A stretch of DNA of 64,000 nucleotides from NCBI RefSeq assembly GCF_002217755.1, contig NZ_BCFL01000041.1, forward strand, positions 1 to 64,000, written 5' to 3'. Made by a program: the position numbers and the translations under genes. Positions 42,865 through 50,632 of this stretch are shown here, piece by piece; the stretch's first letter is position 1; the number at the start of each line of letters is the position of its first letter. Under the pieces are notes generated by a model that had not been told where the DNA came from, did not search any database, and was given only the letters and a program-made list of their open reading frames with translations. Origin of the DNA: Streptomyces hyaluromycini (GTDB taxonomy: Bacteria > Actinomycetota > Actinomycetes > Streptomycetales > Streptomycetaceae).

Positions 42865-42921
42865 GGAAGGCAGACGCTAGAGGCCGCCGGGTGTTACGTC
42901 GCTGTTTCATCCGTATCCCGC

Positions 42922-42937
42922 GTTAGCCGTGTTAGCC
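42922..42937. promoter_or_regulatory. GTTAGCC direct repeat in the importer-kinase intergenic region
   Basis: GTTAGCC at 42922-42928 and 42931-42937, nine bases apart, lies midway between the divergent operons and is a candidate site for the CitB-type regulator encoded next to it. Evidence is position only. Confidence 0.35.
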
Positions 42938-43065
42938 GGGCTTCTGCTCGTTCTGCTCAGCGAGCCGGGGGTGGGCAGAAGGCCGATGGCGGGGGCACAA
43001 TCACGCCACCACGGGTACGGCGAAGGGGCCGAGCCCGGCAGCCGTACGACGGGCGAGAGACACTG

Positions 43066-44760
43066 GTGAAACCCATCCGGATCCCGGTCGGCCGTAGCGG
43101 GAAGGGCAGGCTCTCCGCGCGGATCCTGGCCAACCAGCTGGTCATCCTGGCGCTGACCGGGCTGATCGGCTTCGTGCTGTTCGCCTTCGCGCAGCGGGGC
43201 GAGATCGACCGTGCCTACGAGCAGCGGGCGCTCGACATCGCGCAGACCACGGCCGCCGAACCGCAGATCCGGCAGGCCATGCAGTACGGGGGCGGCGGCG
43301 ACGTGGTGCAGACCGTGGCCGAACGGATCCGCAAGGCGTCCGGGGCGTCGTACGTGGTCGTACTCGACCTGCGCGGCATCCGGCACTCCCACCCCGACCC
43401 GGCGCTGATCGGCGAACCGACGGGCGATCCGATCGTGGTGCTGGACGGCAGGCCCCGCGTCGGTACCGACCAGGGCGCGACCGGGCGATCCGCCAACGGC
43501 AAGGCTCCGCTGTACGGGCCCACCGGCGAGCTGGCCGGCGAGGTGTCCGCGGGCATTCCCGAGCACTATGTGCTGGGCGAACTGTGGCGCGAACTGCCGA
43601 CCTTCGGCCTGTACAGCGCCATCGCCGTCGCGCTCGGCTCGGCGGCCGCGTTCCTGCTCGCCGGACGGCTCAAGCGGACGACGTTCGGGCTGGAACTGGA
43701 GGAGATCGCCGGGCTGCTCCAGGACCGGGAGGCGATGCTGCACGGCATCCGTGAGGGAGTCATCGCCTTCGGCCCCGACGGAAGGATCACGGTGGTCAAC
43801 GACGAGGCCCGCGACCTGCTCGGCCTCGGCACCGGGCTCGGCAGCATGCTGGAGGACGTGTTGCCGGACGGGCGGTTGCGCCGCGCCCTGGACGGCACCC
43901 TGACGGGCAGCGACATCAGCGTGCTCACCGACGACCACTGCCTGGTCGTCAACCGGATGCCGGTGGCCCTGCACGGCCGTGAACTGGGCGCCGTGGTCAC
44001 CGTGCGCGACCGCACCGAGCTCATCGGGCTGCTGCGCGAACTGGATTCGGTGCGCGGGCTCACCGACGCGCTCCGCGCCCAACAGCATGAGTTCACCAAC
44101 CGGATGCACACGGTGGCCGGGCTGCTGGACATCGGCGACCACGACGCCGCCTACGAGTTCGCCGTCGAGACGGCCGGCGCCGAGCAGGCGCTGACAGAGT
44201 CCGTACGGGAACGGATCGGCAACCCGCTGCTCGTGGGACTGATCGTCGCCAAGATCACGGTGGCCGCGGAACGCGGGGTGCGGATCGTCCTCAGCGACGA
44301 CTCCGCCCTGGGCGAGGACCCGCCGCATCTGCGTCGACTGCTGACCATCGTCGGCAACCTGCTGGACAACGCGATCGACGCGGCCACGACCGGACCGGCG
44401 CGGCCGGACGGTTCCCAGGTGCGGTTGTCGTTGATCGAGGCCGTCGACGTGGTGCGGGTCGAGGTGGCCGACACCGGGCCGGGCATCCCGCCGGGCACCA
44501 CCGAGTCGATCTTCGAGGACGGCTGGTCGACCCGTCCGGACCGGGGCACCGCCCGGCGCGGCCTCGGACTCGCCCTCGTCCACCGGCTGGTGCAGCGGCA
44601 CGGCGGCACGATCACCGTCAGCGAGGGGTCGGGCGCGGTCTTCACCGTGACGTTGCCCGCACCCGACACCGCCCCGGCCCCGGAGGGCGCCCTGTTCACG
44701 ACGGCTCCGCCGGTGCCGGTCGGCGCGCCGGACGGCAGCACGGGAGGTGACCGCTGGTGA
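43066..44760 (+). CDS. CitA/DcuS-type sensor histidine kinase
   Basis: This 564-residue sensor kinase has a first transmembrane helix (about 24-44), an extracytoplasmic PAS-like sensor (about 45-175, with VVVLDLRGIRHSHPDPALIG), a second helix (about 183-205), a cytoplasmic PAS (about 225-310, MLHGIREGVIAFGPDGRITV), the phospho-acceptor region RAQQHEFTNRMHTVAGLLDI (His near 341) and an ATPase domain (NLLDNAIDAATTG; DTGPGIPPG; GLGLALVHRLVQRHGG). Relatives sense citrate or C4-dicarboxylates. The GTG start is by context. It overlaps the response regulator gene by four bases. Confidence 0.92.
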   Translation: MKPIRIPVGRSGKGRLSARILANQLVILALTGLIGFVLFAFAQRGEIDRAYEQRALDIAQTTAAEPQIRQAMQYGGGGDVVQTVAERIRKASGASYVVVLDLRGIRHSHPDPALIGEPTGDPIVVLDGRPRVGTDQGATGRSANGKAPLYGPTGELAGEVSAGIPEHYVLGELWRELPTFGLYSAIAVALGSAAAFLLAGRLKRTTFGLELEEIAGLLQDREAMLHGIREGVIAFGPDGRITVVNDEARDLLGLGTGLGSMLEDVLPDGRLRRALDGTLTGSDISVLTDDHCLVVNRMPVALHGRELGAVVTVRDRTELIGLLRELDSVRGLTDALRAQQHEFTNRMHTVAGLLDIGDHDAAYEFAVETAGAEQALTESVRERIGNPLLVGLIVAKITVAAERGVRIVLSDDSALGEDPPHLRRLLTIVGNLLDNAIDAATTGPARPDGSQVRLSLIEAVDVVRVEVADTGPGIPPGTTESIFEDGWSTRPDRGTARRGLGLALVHRLVQRHGGTITVSEGSGAVFTVTLPAPDTAPAPEGALFTTAPPVPVGAPDGSTGGDRW

Positions 44761-45446
44761 TCCGGACCCTGGTGGTGGACGACGACTTCCGGGTCAGCCG
44801 TATCCACTGCGACTACGCGTCCCGCGTCAAGGGCTTCGAGGTGGTCGGCCAGGCGGCGACCGTGGACGCGGCGCTCGACGCGGTGCGCACCCTCCACCCG
44901 GACCTGCTGCTGCTCGACGTCTTCCTGCCCGACGGCAGCGGACTCGACGTGCTGCGCCGGCTGAGCGGAGACGAGGGCGGCGACCGCCCGGACGCCATCA
45001 TGATCACCGCCGACCGGGACATCACCTCGGTGCGGACCGCGATGAAACTCGGCGCCGTCGGCTACCTGGTCAAACCCTTCGGCGCGCCCGACCTCGCGGG
45101 GCGGCTCACCGCCTACCGCGAGCTCCAGCACCGTATGGACGCCCTCGGTACGGTCCCGGAGACCGACCAGGCCGATGTGGACGCCCTGTTCAGCGCCGCC
45201 CGCCCGCCGGCCGTGCCCCGCGTCCCGGCCAAGGGCCACTCCGCGCCGACGCTCGCCCTGCTGCACCAGACCCTGCGCACCGCACATGACGCCCTGTCGG
45301 CCGCGCAGGCCGCCGAACGCACCGGGGTATCCCGTGCCACGGCCCAGCGCTATCTCTCCTACCTGGTCAAGGAGGGCACGGTCCGGCTCGAACTGCGCTA
45401 CGGAGCCACCGGACGCCCCGAGCACCGTTACCGCGTCACGCACTGA
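44757..45446 (+). CDS. CitB/DcuR-type response regulator
   Basis: This 229-residue protein has a receiver domain (about 1-120, with TLVVDDDF and LLLLDVFLPDGSG for the phosphorylated Asp, and GYLVKPFG for the Lys) and a C-terminal winged helix of the CitB type (SAAQAAERTGVSRATAQRYL). The GTG overlaps the kinase stop (GTGA). The pair probably activates the divergent ABC importer operon. A 7-bp hairpin (45451-45467) follows directly. Confidence 0.93.
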   Translation: MIRTLVVDDDFRVSRIHCDYASRVKGFEVVGQAATVDAALDAVRTLHPDLLLLDVFLPDGSGLDVLRRLSGDEGGDRPDAIMITADRDITSVRTAMKLGAVGYLVKPFGAPDLAGRLTAYRELQHRMDALGTVPETDQADVDALFSAARPPAVPRVPAKGHSAPTLALLHQTLRTAHDALSAAQAAERTGVSRATAQRYLSYLVKEGTVRLELRYGATGRPEHRYRVTH

Positions 45447-45555
45447 CCGGGAGACGGGCGCCGTCTCGCGCGGTCGCTCGAACCCGCCGGATCCTCGCCG
45501 CGGACGGACCGCAAGCCTGTCTGTATCGGGCGCCGGCGCAGGACAGGACGACGGC

Positions 45556-45786
45556 TCGGCCCAGGCGCCGCCCTACGCGCTGCCGTTCGAACGGTTCGAC
45601 GGCGCGGTGCTGTTCTGGGAGGAGACAGGCGGCCAGGCATCGTCTGTGTGGAGCTGTCTACAGGTACTGCGGCACTCCGGCATCCTCGATCGGATCTCCG
45701 GCAAGGTCGTGGGCATACCGGAGGCGATCGACGGACTCGACTCGCGCGGATCACCGAGCCGAGCGGTCATCCGGCAGGCAGGCTGA
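45556..45786 (+). pseudogene. S66 (LD-carboxypeptidase/MccF-like) C-terminal remnant
   Basis: The frame reads YALPFERFDGAVLFWEETGG then SSVWSCLQVLRHSGILDRIS and GKVVGIPEA. This resembles the C-terminal domain of S66 serine peptidases (MccF/LD-carboxypeptidase), where the GAVLFxEE(T)G strand carries the catalytic Glu. The N-terminal half with the Ser nucleophile is absent, and the fragment lies in the gap between two two-component systems. The call rests on a short similarity. Confidence 0.5.
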
Positions 45787-47146
45787 CCGTGAAGCGTGCA
45801 CCCGGGTTGTGCGCGGGGTCGTGGGAGACCTCGCCGCCGACGGCGCGGGCGAGGCGTCGCGCGAGCGGCAGCCCGAGGCCCGCGCCGTCGTGGCCGTCGC
45901 CGTCGTCGGCGCGTCGGCCGGGCTGGAACAGCTCGCAGGTGAACCCTTCCGGCACGCCGGGACCGTCGTCGACGACGTCGATCCGCACGGCACCGTGGAT
46001 CCGGCGCGCGGACACGGTCACGGTGGAGCGGGCGTAGCGGACGGCGTTGGCCAGGAGAGGGCTGACGATGCGTTCGAGGAGAGCGGGGGCCACCCCTGCC
46101 TGCAGTGCCTCGGCTTCGCTCTCGACCATGGCCTTCACCCGGCCCGGGGTGTCGAGACCCTGGATCATGCGGTCCAGAACGGGGACGACGTCGGTCGTGC
46201 CGGGGGCCGTGGGCGGGTTCAGCGCGTTGTCGCGGGCGTCGGTCAGGAGCGTGTCGCAGATCGTGCGCATGGACCGGGTGGCCTCGGCGATCACTTCGTG
46301 GGTGGCGCGGGTCTCGGCTTCCGAGCGGGAGCGGCTCCGCCACCAGTCGAGTTCGATGACGATCCGGGTGAGGGGGGTGCGCAGTTCGTGGGACAGTTCG
46401 CCGGTGAGTTGCCGTTCGTGGCGCAGCACGGTGCGGATGCGGTCCAACAGGGCGTCCAGGGAGGCGCCGAGGCGGGCCAGTTCGGCCGGGTGTTCCGCGG
46501 CGCCGAAGCGCTCGTCGGAGCCCACCGCACTCCACTGGGTGGCCTGGTCGGTCATCGTCCGCACCGGGCGCAGTGCCCGGCCGACCGCGAGACGCGTGAG
46601 CACGTAGGTGCACGCCAGCATGACCGTGTCCAGCATCAGTGATGCCAGCAGCAGGGTCTTGGCCGAACTGCGGTAGGGGCCGAGGTCCAGGGCGGTGACG
46701 ACGGTCGCTGTGGCGTGGCGGCCGGTCAGGGGCCGGGAGCAGAGCCGGACGGGCCGGCCGTGGGCGTGGCTGGTCGTGCAGGTCGGCTTGCGCTGTGCGG
46801 CCAGCCGGTCGGCGGTCAGTGTCAGCCGGCTGCCGACCGTGGCCGATGGAGGGTTTTCGAGCAGTCGTGTGCCGGAGTAGATCCACACGTTCGCGTCGAG
46901 GAGACCGTCGTTGGAGGTCTCCAGGACGCGCACCCGGGAGCCGCTCGTGTCGACGGTCGTGGCCACGGCGGCGGCCCTGTTGCGCAGCTCGTCGTCGGCC
47001 TGATGCTGCAGATGCCGGTCCATCACCACGTTGAACGCCACGGTCAGGACGGTCATCAACAGGGCGGCGGTGGTCAGCGCCACGAGCGAGAGCCGGCCGC
47101 GCAGGGTGCGGGGCGCCGGACGGCGAAGGACACGGTCGAGTGTCAT
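45767..47146 (-). CDS. OmpR-partner sensor histidine kinase
   Basis: This 459-residue kinase has a transmembrane helix at about 20-42, an extracytoplasmic sensor domain with two or three Cys (TCTTSHAHGRPVRLCS), a second helix at about 168-188, a HAMP linker, the H-box LTGELSHELRTPLTRIV (phospho-His near 255), the N-box LLANAVRYA and DDGPGVPEG with GAGLGLPLARRLARAVGG. It belongs to the HisKA class that partners OmpR-type regulators. It overlaps the regulator stop by four bases. Its signal is unknown; the nearby DedA and DUF347 genes suggest envelope or ion stress (inference). Confidence 0.92.
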   Translation of the reverse strand: MTLDRVLRRPAPRTLRGRLSLVALTTAALLMTVLTVAFNVVMDRHLQHQADDELRNRAAAVATTVDTSGSRVRVLETSNDGLLDANVWIYSGTRLLENPPSATVGSRLTLTADRLAAQRKPTCTTSHAHGRPVRLCSRPLTGRHATATVVTALDLGPYRSSAKTLLLASLMLDTVMLACTYVLTRLAVGRALRPVRTMTDQATQWSAVGSDERFGAAEHPAELARLGASLDALLDRIRTVLRHERQLTGELSHELRTPLTRIVIELDWWRSRSRSEAETRATHEVIAEATRSMRTICDTLLTDARDNALNPPTAPGTTDVVPVLDRMIQGLDTPGRVKAMVESEAEALQAGVAPALLERIVSPLLANAVRYARSTVTVSARRIHGAVRIDVVDDGPGVPEGFTCELFQPGRRADDGDGHDGAGLGLPLARRLARAVGGEVSHDPAHNPGARFTVSLPAG

Positions 47147-47805
47147 GACAGGTGGTGTCCGATCCCTCGTGCCGTGCCGATCGTCACCGTGCTGCCGGCC
47201 TCGCGCAGCTTGCGACGCAGTCGCGTCAGATACTGGTCCAGGGTGTTGTCACTCACGTGCGCGCCTTCGGGCCAGGCCGCTCTGACCAGCTCGCGGCGGG
47301 GCACGGTGGAGCCTGCCGCGGTCACGAGCGGCGCGAGCAGCCGGAACTCGGTCGGAGTCAGCGTGACGCGGTCACCGTGCACGGTGACGGTGTGCCCGAC
47401 CGGGTCCAGGACGAGGTCCCCGGCCGTGGCCGTCGGAGTGGGCGCGGCTCGTTTGAGAGCGGCTCTCAGGCGTGCGGTGAGCTCGGCGAGGTGGAAGGGC
47501 TTGGGCAGGTAGTCGTCGCCGCCGGCGGAGAAGCCGGACAGCCGGTCGGTGAGCCCGTGCCGGGCGGTCAGGAAGATCACGGGAGCGACGAAGCCGTTGG
47601 CGCGCATCGCCTGGCACACGTCCCGTCCGTCGGCGTCGGGCAGACCGATGTCCAGAACGGCCGCCGCGCAGTCGGCGCCGGCCAGCCGCAGGGCCGTTGC
47701 GCCGTCGGTGGCCAGGACGGGGTCGAAGCCGTCCTCGGCCAGGCCACGACGCAACACGTCGCGCAGAGCGTTGTCGTCCTCGACGACCAGGATCTTCTGA
47801 CGCAT
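47143..47805 (-). CDS. OmpR/PhoB-family response regulator
   Basis: This 220-residue protein has a receiver domain (KILVVEDDNALRDVLRRGLA; AAVLDIGLPDADG with the phosphorylated Asp near 52; YLPKPFHLAEL with Lys) and an OmpR winged helix (about 125-218, LTPTEFRLLAPLVTAAGSTV and VSDNTLDQYLTRLRRKLREA). OmpR-type proteins bind direct repeats spaced 10-11 bp, exactly the layout of the GTTCAGG sites upstream of the DUF347 genes around this locus, so it is the best candidate for their activator (inference). It is transcribed ahead of its kinase. Confidence 0.93.
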   Translation of the reverse strand: MRQKILVVEDDNALRDVLRRGLAEDGFDPVLATDGATALRLAGADCAAAVLDIGLPDADGRDVCQAMRANGFVAPVIFLTARHGLTDRLSGFSAGGDDYLPKPFHLAELTARLRAALKRAAPTPTATAGDLVLDPVGHTVTVHGDRVTLTPTEFRLLAPLVTAAGSTVPRRELVRAAWPEGAHVSDNTLDQYLTRLRRKLREAGSTVTIGTARGIGHHLS

Positions 47806-47955
47806 GATCTTCCGGTGACTCCTCGGCCACGCGGCGGGCTGTGCCGGCGACGGTCGATTGGTTCAGGGGCAACGGGCAGCGGACGCGGCGGCCCGGACGT
47901 GATCCGCCGGGCCAGGCCTTTCGACCGTCTGCGCACCACATTCATCAGGCCGGGG

Positions 47956-48624
47956 TCATCCGCGTTCCTGCGGCGCACCGGCGGCACGGCGGGAGCGGAG
48001 GACCTCGGCCAGCAGAGGGATCAGCGACACGACGACGATCAACGCGACCAGTGGTAGCAGGTAGCGGTCGACGTTCGGGATCGAGGAGCCGAGTGCGTAA
48101 CCGGCGAGCGTCAGGCCGAGGCTCCACACCAGCCCGCCGGTCACCTGCCACACGGTGAACGTCCGTACCGGCACGCCGAGCGTACCCGCCATCGGGTTGA
48201 GCACCGTGCGCACCACCGGCACGAAGCGGGCCAGGACGACGGCCTTCGCGTATCCGTAGCGCTCCAGCAGTTCCTCCGCCCGTTGCGCCCCCTCCCGCAG
48301 CCGCGTCGAGCGGCTGCGCGCGAGGAGCGCCGGGCCGGCCTTCCGGCCGAGCAGGTATCCGCACTGCGCACCGGCCACTGCTCCGAAGGCCGCCGCGACC
48401 AGCAACGGCCCGAGCGAGAGGTGGACGGCCTGGTCTGCCGAGCCCGTGCACAGCAGACCCGCCGTGAACAGCAGGGAGTCCCCGGGAAGGAAGAAACCGA
48501 CCAGCAGCCCTGTCTCCGCGAACATCACCACGCCCACACCCAGGACACCGAACGCGCCCAGCAGCGACCGGGCGTCCAGGACGTTGACGGCCAGTTGCGA
48601 GGCGAGGTGCAGCGGTGCGGTCAT
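47956..48624 (-). CDS. DedA-family membrane protein
   Basis: This 222-residue DedA/SNARE-associated (PF09335) membrane protein has about five hydrophobic segments, the loop FAETGLLVGFFLPGDSLLFT and the conserved RFVPVVRTVLNPMAGTLGVP, where the first Arg and the G-x-x-x-M/P turn are family hallmarks. DedA proteins act in the cytoplasmic membrane as lipid scramblase/flippase-like or proton-dependent transporters needed for envelope integrity. Its promoter region contains a pair of TGTAGAC half-sites. It lies upstream of the two-component genes in the same direction, 150 bp apart. Confidence 0.9.
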   Translation of the reverse strand: MTAPLHLASQLAVNVLDARSLLGAFGVLGVGVVMFAETGLLVGFFLPGDSLLFTAGLLCTGSADQAVHLSLGPLLVAAAFGAVAGAQCGYLLGRKAGPALLARSRSTRLREGAQRAEELLERYGYAKAVVLARFVPVVRTVLNPMAGTLGVPVRTFTVWQVTGGLVWSLGLTLAGYALGSSIPNVDRYLLPLVALIVVVSLIPLLAEVLRSRRAAGAPQERG

Positions 48625-48647
48625 AGGCCCCGGGTCCCTTCTGGAGT

Positions 48648-48683
48648 GACTACAGTCTTGTAGACGGTTTGTGAACTGTAGAC
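48648..48683. promoter_or_regulatory. CTACA/TGTAG operator-like repeats before the DedA gene
   Basis: CTACA-GTCT-TGTAG (48650-48663) is a small inverted repeat; TGTAGAC recurs at 48659-48665 and 48677-48683, and GACTACAGT/ACTGTAGAC frame the whole. CTACA/TGTAG palindromes resemble BlaI/CopY-type operators. Confidence 0.4.
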
Positions 48684-48822
48684 GAACGACGAGCGAGGAG
48701 CGTTCCCGTGGCCTAACGGGCGATCAGTGATCTGAGGCACTGCCACCGGCAGGGTGAATGTCCTGCTCGCAGGTGTCGTGGGAGCGGGCGTCGTCCAGGT
48801 GGGTGAAGCGTTCACAGACGGC

Positions 48823-48840
48823 AGTCAGGATGCGTTCAGG
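48823..48840 (+). promoter_or_regulatory. GTTCAGG-type direct repeat before DUF347 paralogue 2
   Basis: AGTCAGG (48823-48829) and GTTCAGG (48834-48840) are 11 bp apart, with a weaker GTTCACA at 48810. After ten bases CATGGT (48851-48856) forms the -10 box; the GTG start follows after eight bases. Confidence 0.7.
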
Positions 48841-48864
48841 TGCCCGGTGGCATGGTCGGGCAGT

Positions 48865-49686
48865 GTGATCTACGAAGCGTCTGAGAGTCCGGTGGTTCCG
48901 GAGGCAGGCCGGGCCCCGGGTTCGCGGGACCGGCTGCGTCGGAGCAAGGTGCCCGAGGTCACCGTCCACTTCTGGATCATCAAGGTGCTGTGCACGACGG
49001 TCGGCGAGACCGCGGCGGACCTGCTGAACGAGAGGGCGGGTCTCGGGCTGACCGGTGTGTCGGTGCTGATGAGTGCCCTGCTGGCCGTGGTCCTGGTGGT
49101 CCAGTTCCGCTCCAGCGCCTACCGGCCGGGCGTGTACTGGCCGGCGGTGGTGCTGATCAGTGTCGTCGGCACGCTGGTCAGCGACAACCTCACCGACAAC
49201 ATGGGCGTGCCGCTGGAGACGAGCACCACGGTCTTCGCGATCGTCCTCGCGCTCGTGTTCTTCGCCTGGTACCGGCGCGAGCGAATCCTGTCCCTCCACC
49301 ACATCGACACCACCAGCCGTGAGTCCTTCTACTGGCTGGCCGTCCTGTCCACCTTCGCCCTGGGCACCGCGGCCGGTGACCTGGTGTCCGAGCGTATCGG
49401 CCTCGGCTACTGGCTGTCCGCCGTCCTCTTCGCGGCGGTCATCGCCGCGGTGGCCATCGCGCACTTCGCGCTGGACCTGGACGCGCTGTGGAGTTTCTGG
49501 AGCGCCTACATCCTGACCCGCCCGCTGGGCGCCTCGATCGGCGACTACCTCTCGCAGCCCACCGGCGACGGCGGCCTTGGCCTCGGCGCCGTCGTGACCA
49601 GCGCCCTGTTCCTGTCGGTCATCCTCGGACTGGTCGTCCACCTCTCCGTCACCCGCAGGGACGTCGCCCGACCGGAGCACGCGTAG
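48865..49686 (+). CDS. DUF347-repeat (COG4705) membrane protein, paralogue 2
   Basis: This 273-residue protein has four repeats with the conserved Trp and acidic end: FWIIKVLCTTVGETAADLL, YWPAVVLISVVGTLVSDNL, FYWLAVLSTFALGTAAGDLV and FWSAYILTRPLGASIGDYL. No ATG lies in frame at the start; I chose the GTG at 48865 because it sits eight bases after the -10 box of a GTTCAGG-type promoter, implying a leaderless mRNA. A GTG at 48754 would add 37 residues but lies upstream of this promoter. It is close in sequence to paralogue 3, which follows on the same strand. Confidence 0.83.
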   Translation: MIYEASESPVVPEAGRAPGSRDRLRRSKVPEVTVHFWIIKVLCTTVGETAADLLNERAGLGLTGVSVLMSALLAVVLVVQFRSSAYRPGVYWPAVVLISVVGTLVSDNLTDNMGVPLETSTTVFAIVLALVFFAWYRRERILSLHHIDTTSRESFYWLAVLSTFALGTAAGDLVSERIGLGYWLSAVLFAAVIAAVAIAHFALDLDALWSFWSAYILTRPLGASIGDYLSQPTGDGGLGLGAVVTSALFLSVILGLVVHLSVTRRDVARPEHA

Positions 49687-49899
49687 GGACGTACGGCCTG
49701 AGCTACGAGCCAGGCCGGTGGTTCCTCCTGTCAGTCCCGGCCGCGCCCGACTGCGGGTCTCGGCCCGCGCCCCGGCGACGTCCGTGGTGACGTCGTGGCG
49801 GGGAGAGGGGCGGACGGCCGTTGTGGAGAAGCGGCGCGTGTGCGCATCGGGCCATGCCGCTCGTGATGCCCGAGTGGGGCGGGAGTTGCACACGGTGGC

Positions 49900-49917
49900 A
49901 GTCAGGATGTGTTCAGG
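49900..49917 (+). promoter_or_regulatory. Orphan GTTCAGG-type direct repeat
   Basis: AGTCAGG (49900-49906) and GTTCAGG (49911-49917), then ten bases, then CACAGT (49928-49933) and an ATG eight bases later at 49942. The architecture is identical to the promoter at 48823, but no DUF347 gene follows directly. Confidence 0.65.
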
Positions 49918-49941
49918 TTCCAGCTGGCACAGTCGGGGACC

Positions 49942-50244
49942 ATGACCGATGAAACGTCCGATGGTCCGGTGGTTCCAGAGGCGTGCGCCCACCAGCGAGA
50001 GCGGCAGCGAGCCGGCGAACAACCGGTCGAGGCGGGCTCGCACCCCTTTTCCGGCACTGAATGGCGAGGTGCCGGGAGAGCCTTTGTACGGCCGGGAGGG
50101 GAGGCCGCACGCGGGGATCGGGCGATGGGAATTCACGGGCTACCCAGGTTGAATTCCGGGACGGAGGTCCCGGAGTTCCGGTCAGCTCCGTCGGTCAGCA
50201 CTCGAATTGGCTCCATGAATTCTTTAGGCCGGCCAGGGAAATAG
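49942..50244 (+). pseudogene. Remnant of a DUF347-type gene 5' end
   Basis: The 100-residue frame starts MTDETSDGPVVPEACAHQRE. Its PVVPEA block and position match the N-terminus of paralogue 2 (EASESPVVPEAGRAPGSRDR), which also follows a GTTCAGG promoter. After about 25 residues the resemblance ends, and no Trp-containing transmembrane repeat appears. It looks like a duplicated 5' end whose body was lost; alternatively a novel short leaderless gene now uses the promoter. Confidence 0.5.
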
Positions 50245-50632
50245 GGGCCTTCCGGCCGTCCGGCATGGGCGCGGTCTGACCCGAGAAGCCGAATGCTTCC
50301 GAGCCGGCCAATGCTTGCGAACCGACGACCATGGCGCCGACTCTCGCTACCTCGGCGGCTCCCGTCAGCGGCATCAACGCCTTCCCTGCGCCTCAGAAGG
50401 TCCTCGCGCGGGCCGCGGAAATAACAAAAGCGGAGGCCATTCCAAGAACGCGGGCCCTGTTCCGGATAATGCCCCCGGTGACGCGGCCCGAACAGGTTTG
50501 GCGAGCAATCGAAGTCGTACCGCAGCCCTGCGAATCCGAGACTGCGCTTGTTCGTGCATTACTAGACAATTACCGTTCCGCAGACGTGAGGGAAATCCCT
50601 CCGCGCTGCCACTCGTTCCATGCGAGGGTTAC

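Larger units (their letters stand above)
49687..50632. other. 946-bp gap between DUF347 paralogues 2 and 3
   Basis: The gap holds a second GTTCAGG-type promoter at 49900-49933 with a short open frame (49942-50244), described separately. From 50245 to 50632 I see no supported gene; the composition becomes less GC-biased (runs such as GGCCAGGGAAATAG), suggesting degraded or intergenic DNA. Confidence 0.5.

Noticed and set aside
48754..48864. Upstream GTG start for DUF347 paralogue 2
   Set aside because: It lies upstream of the GTTCAGG promoter and adds residues with no counterpart in the paralogues.
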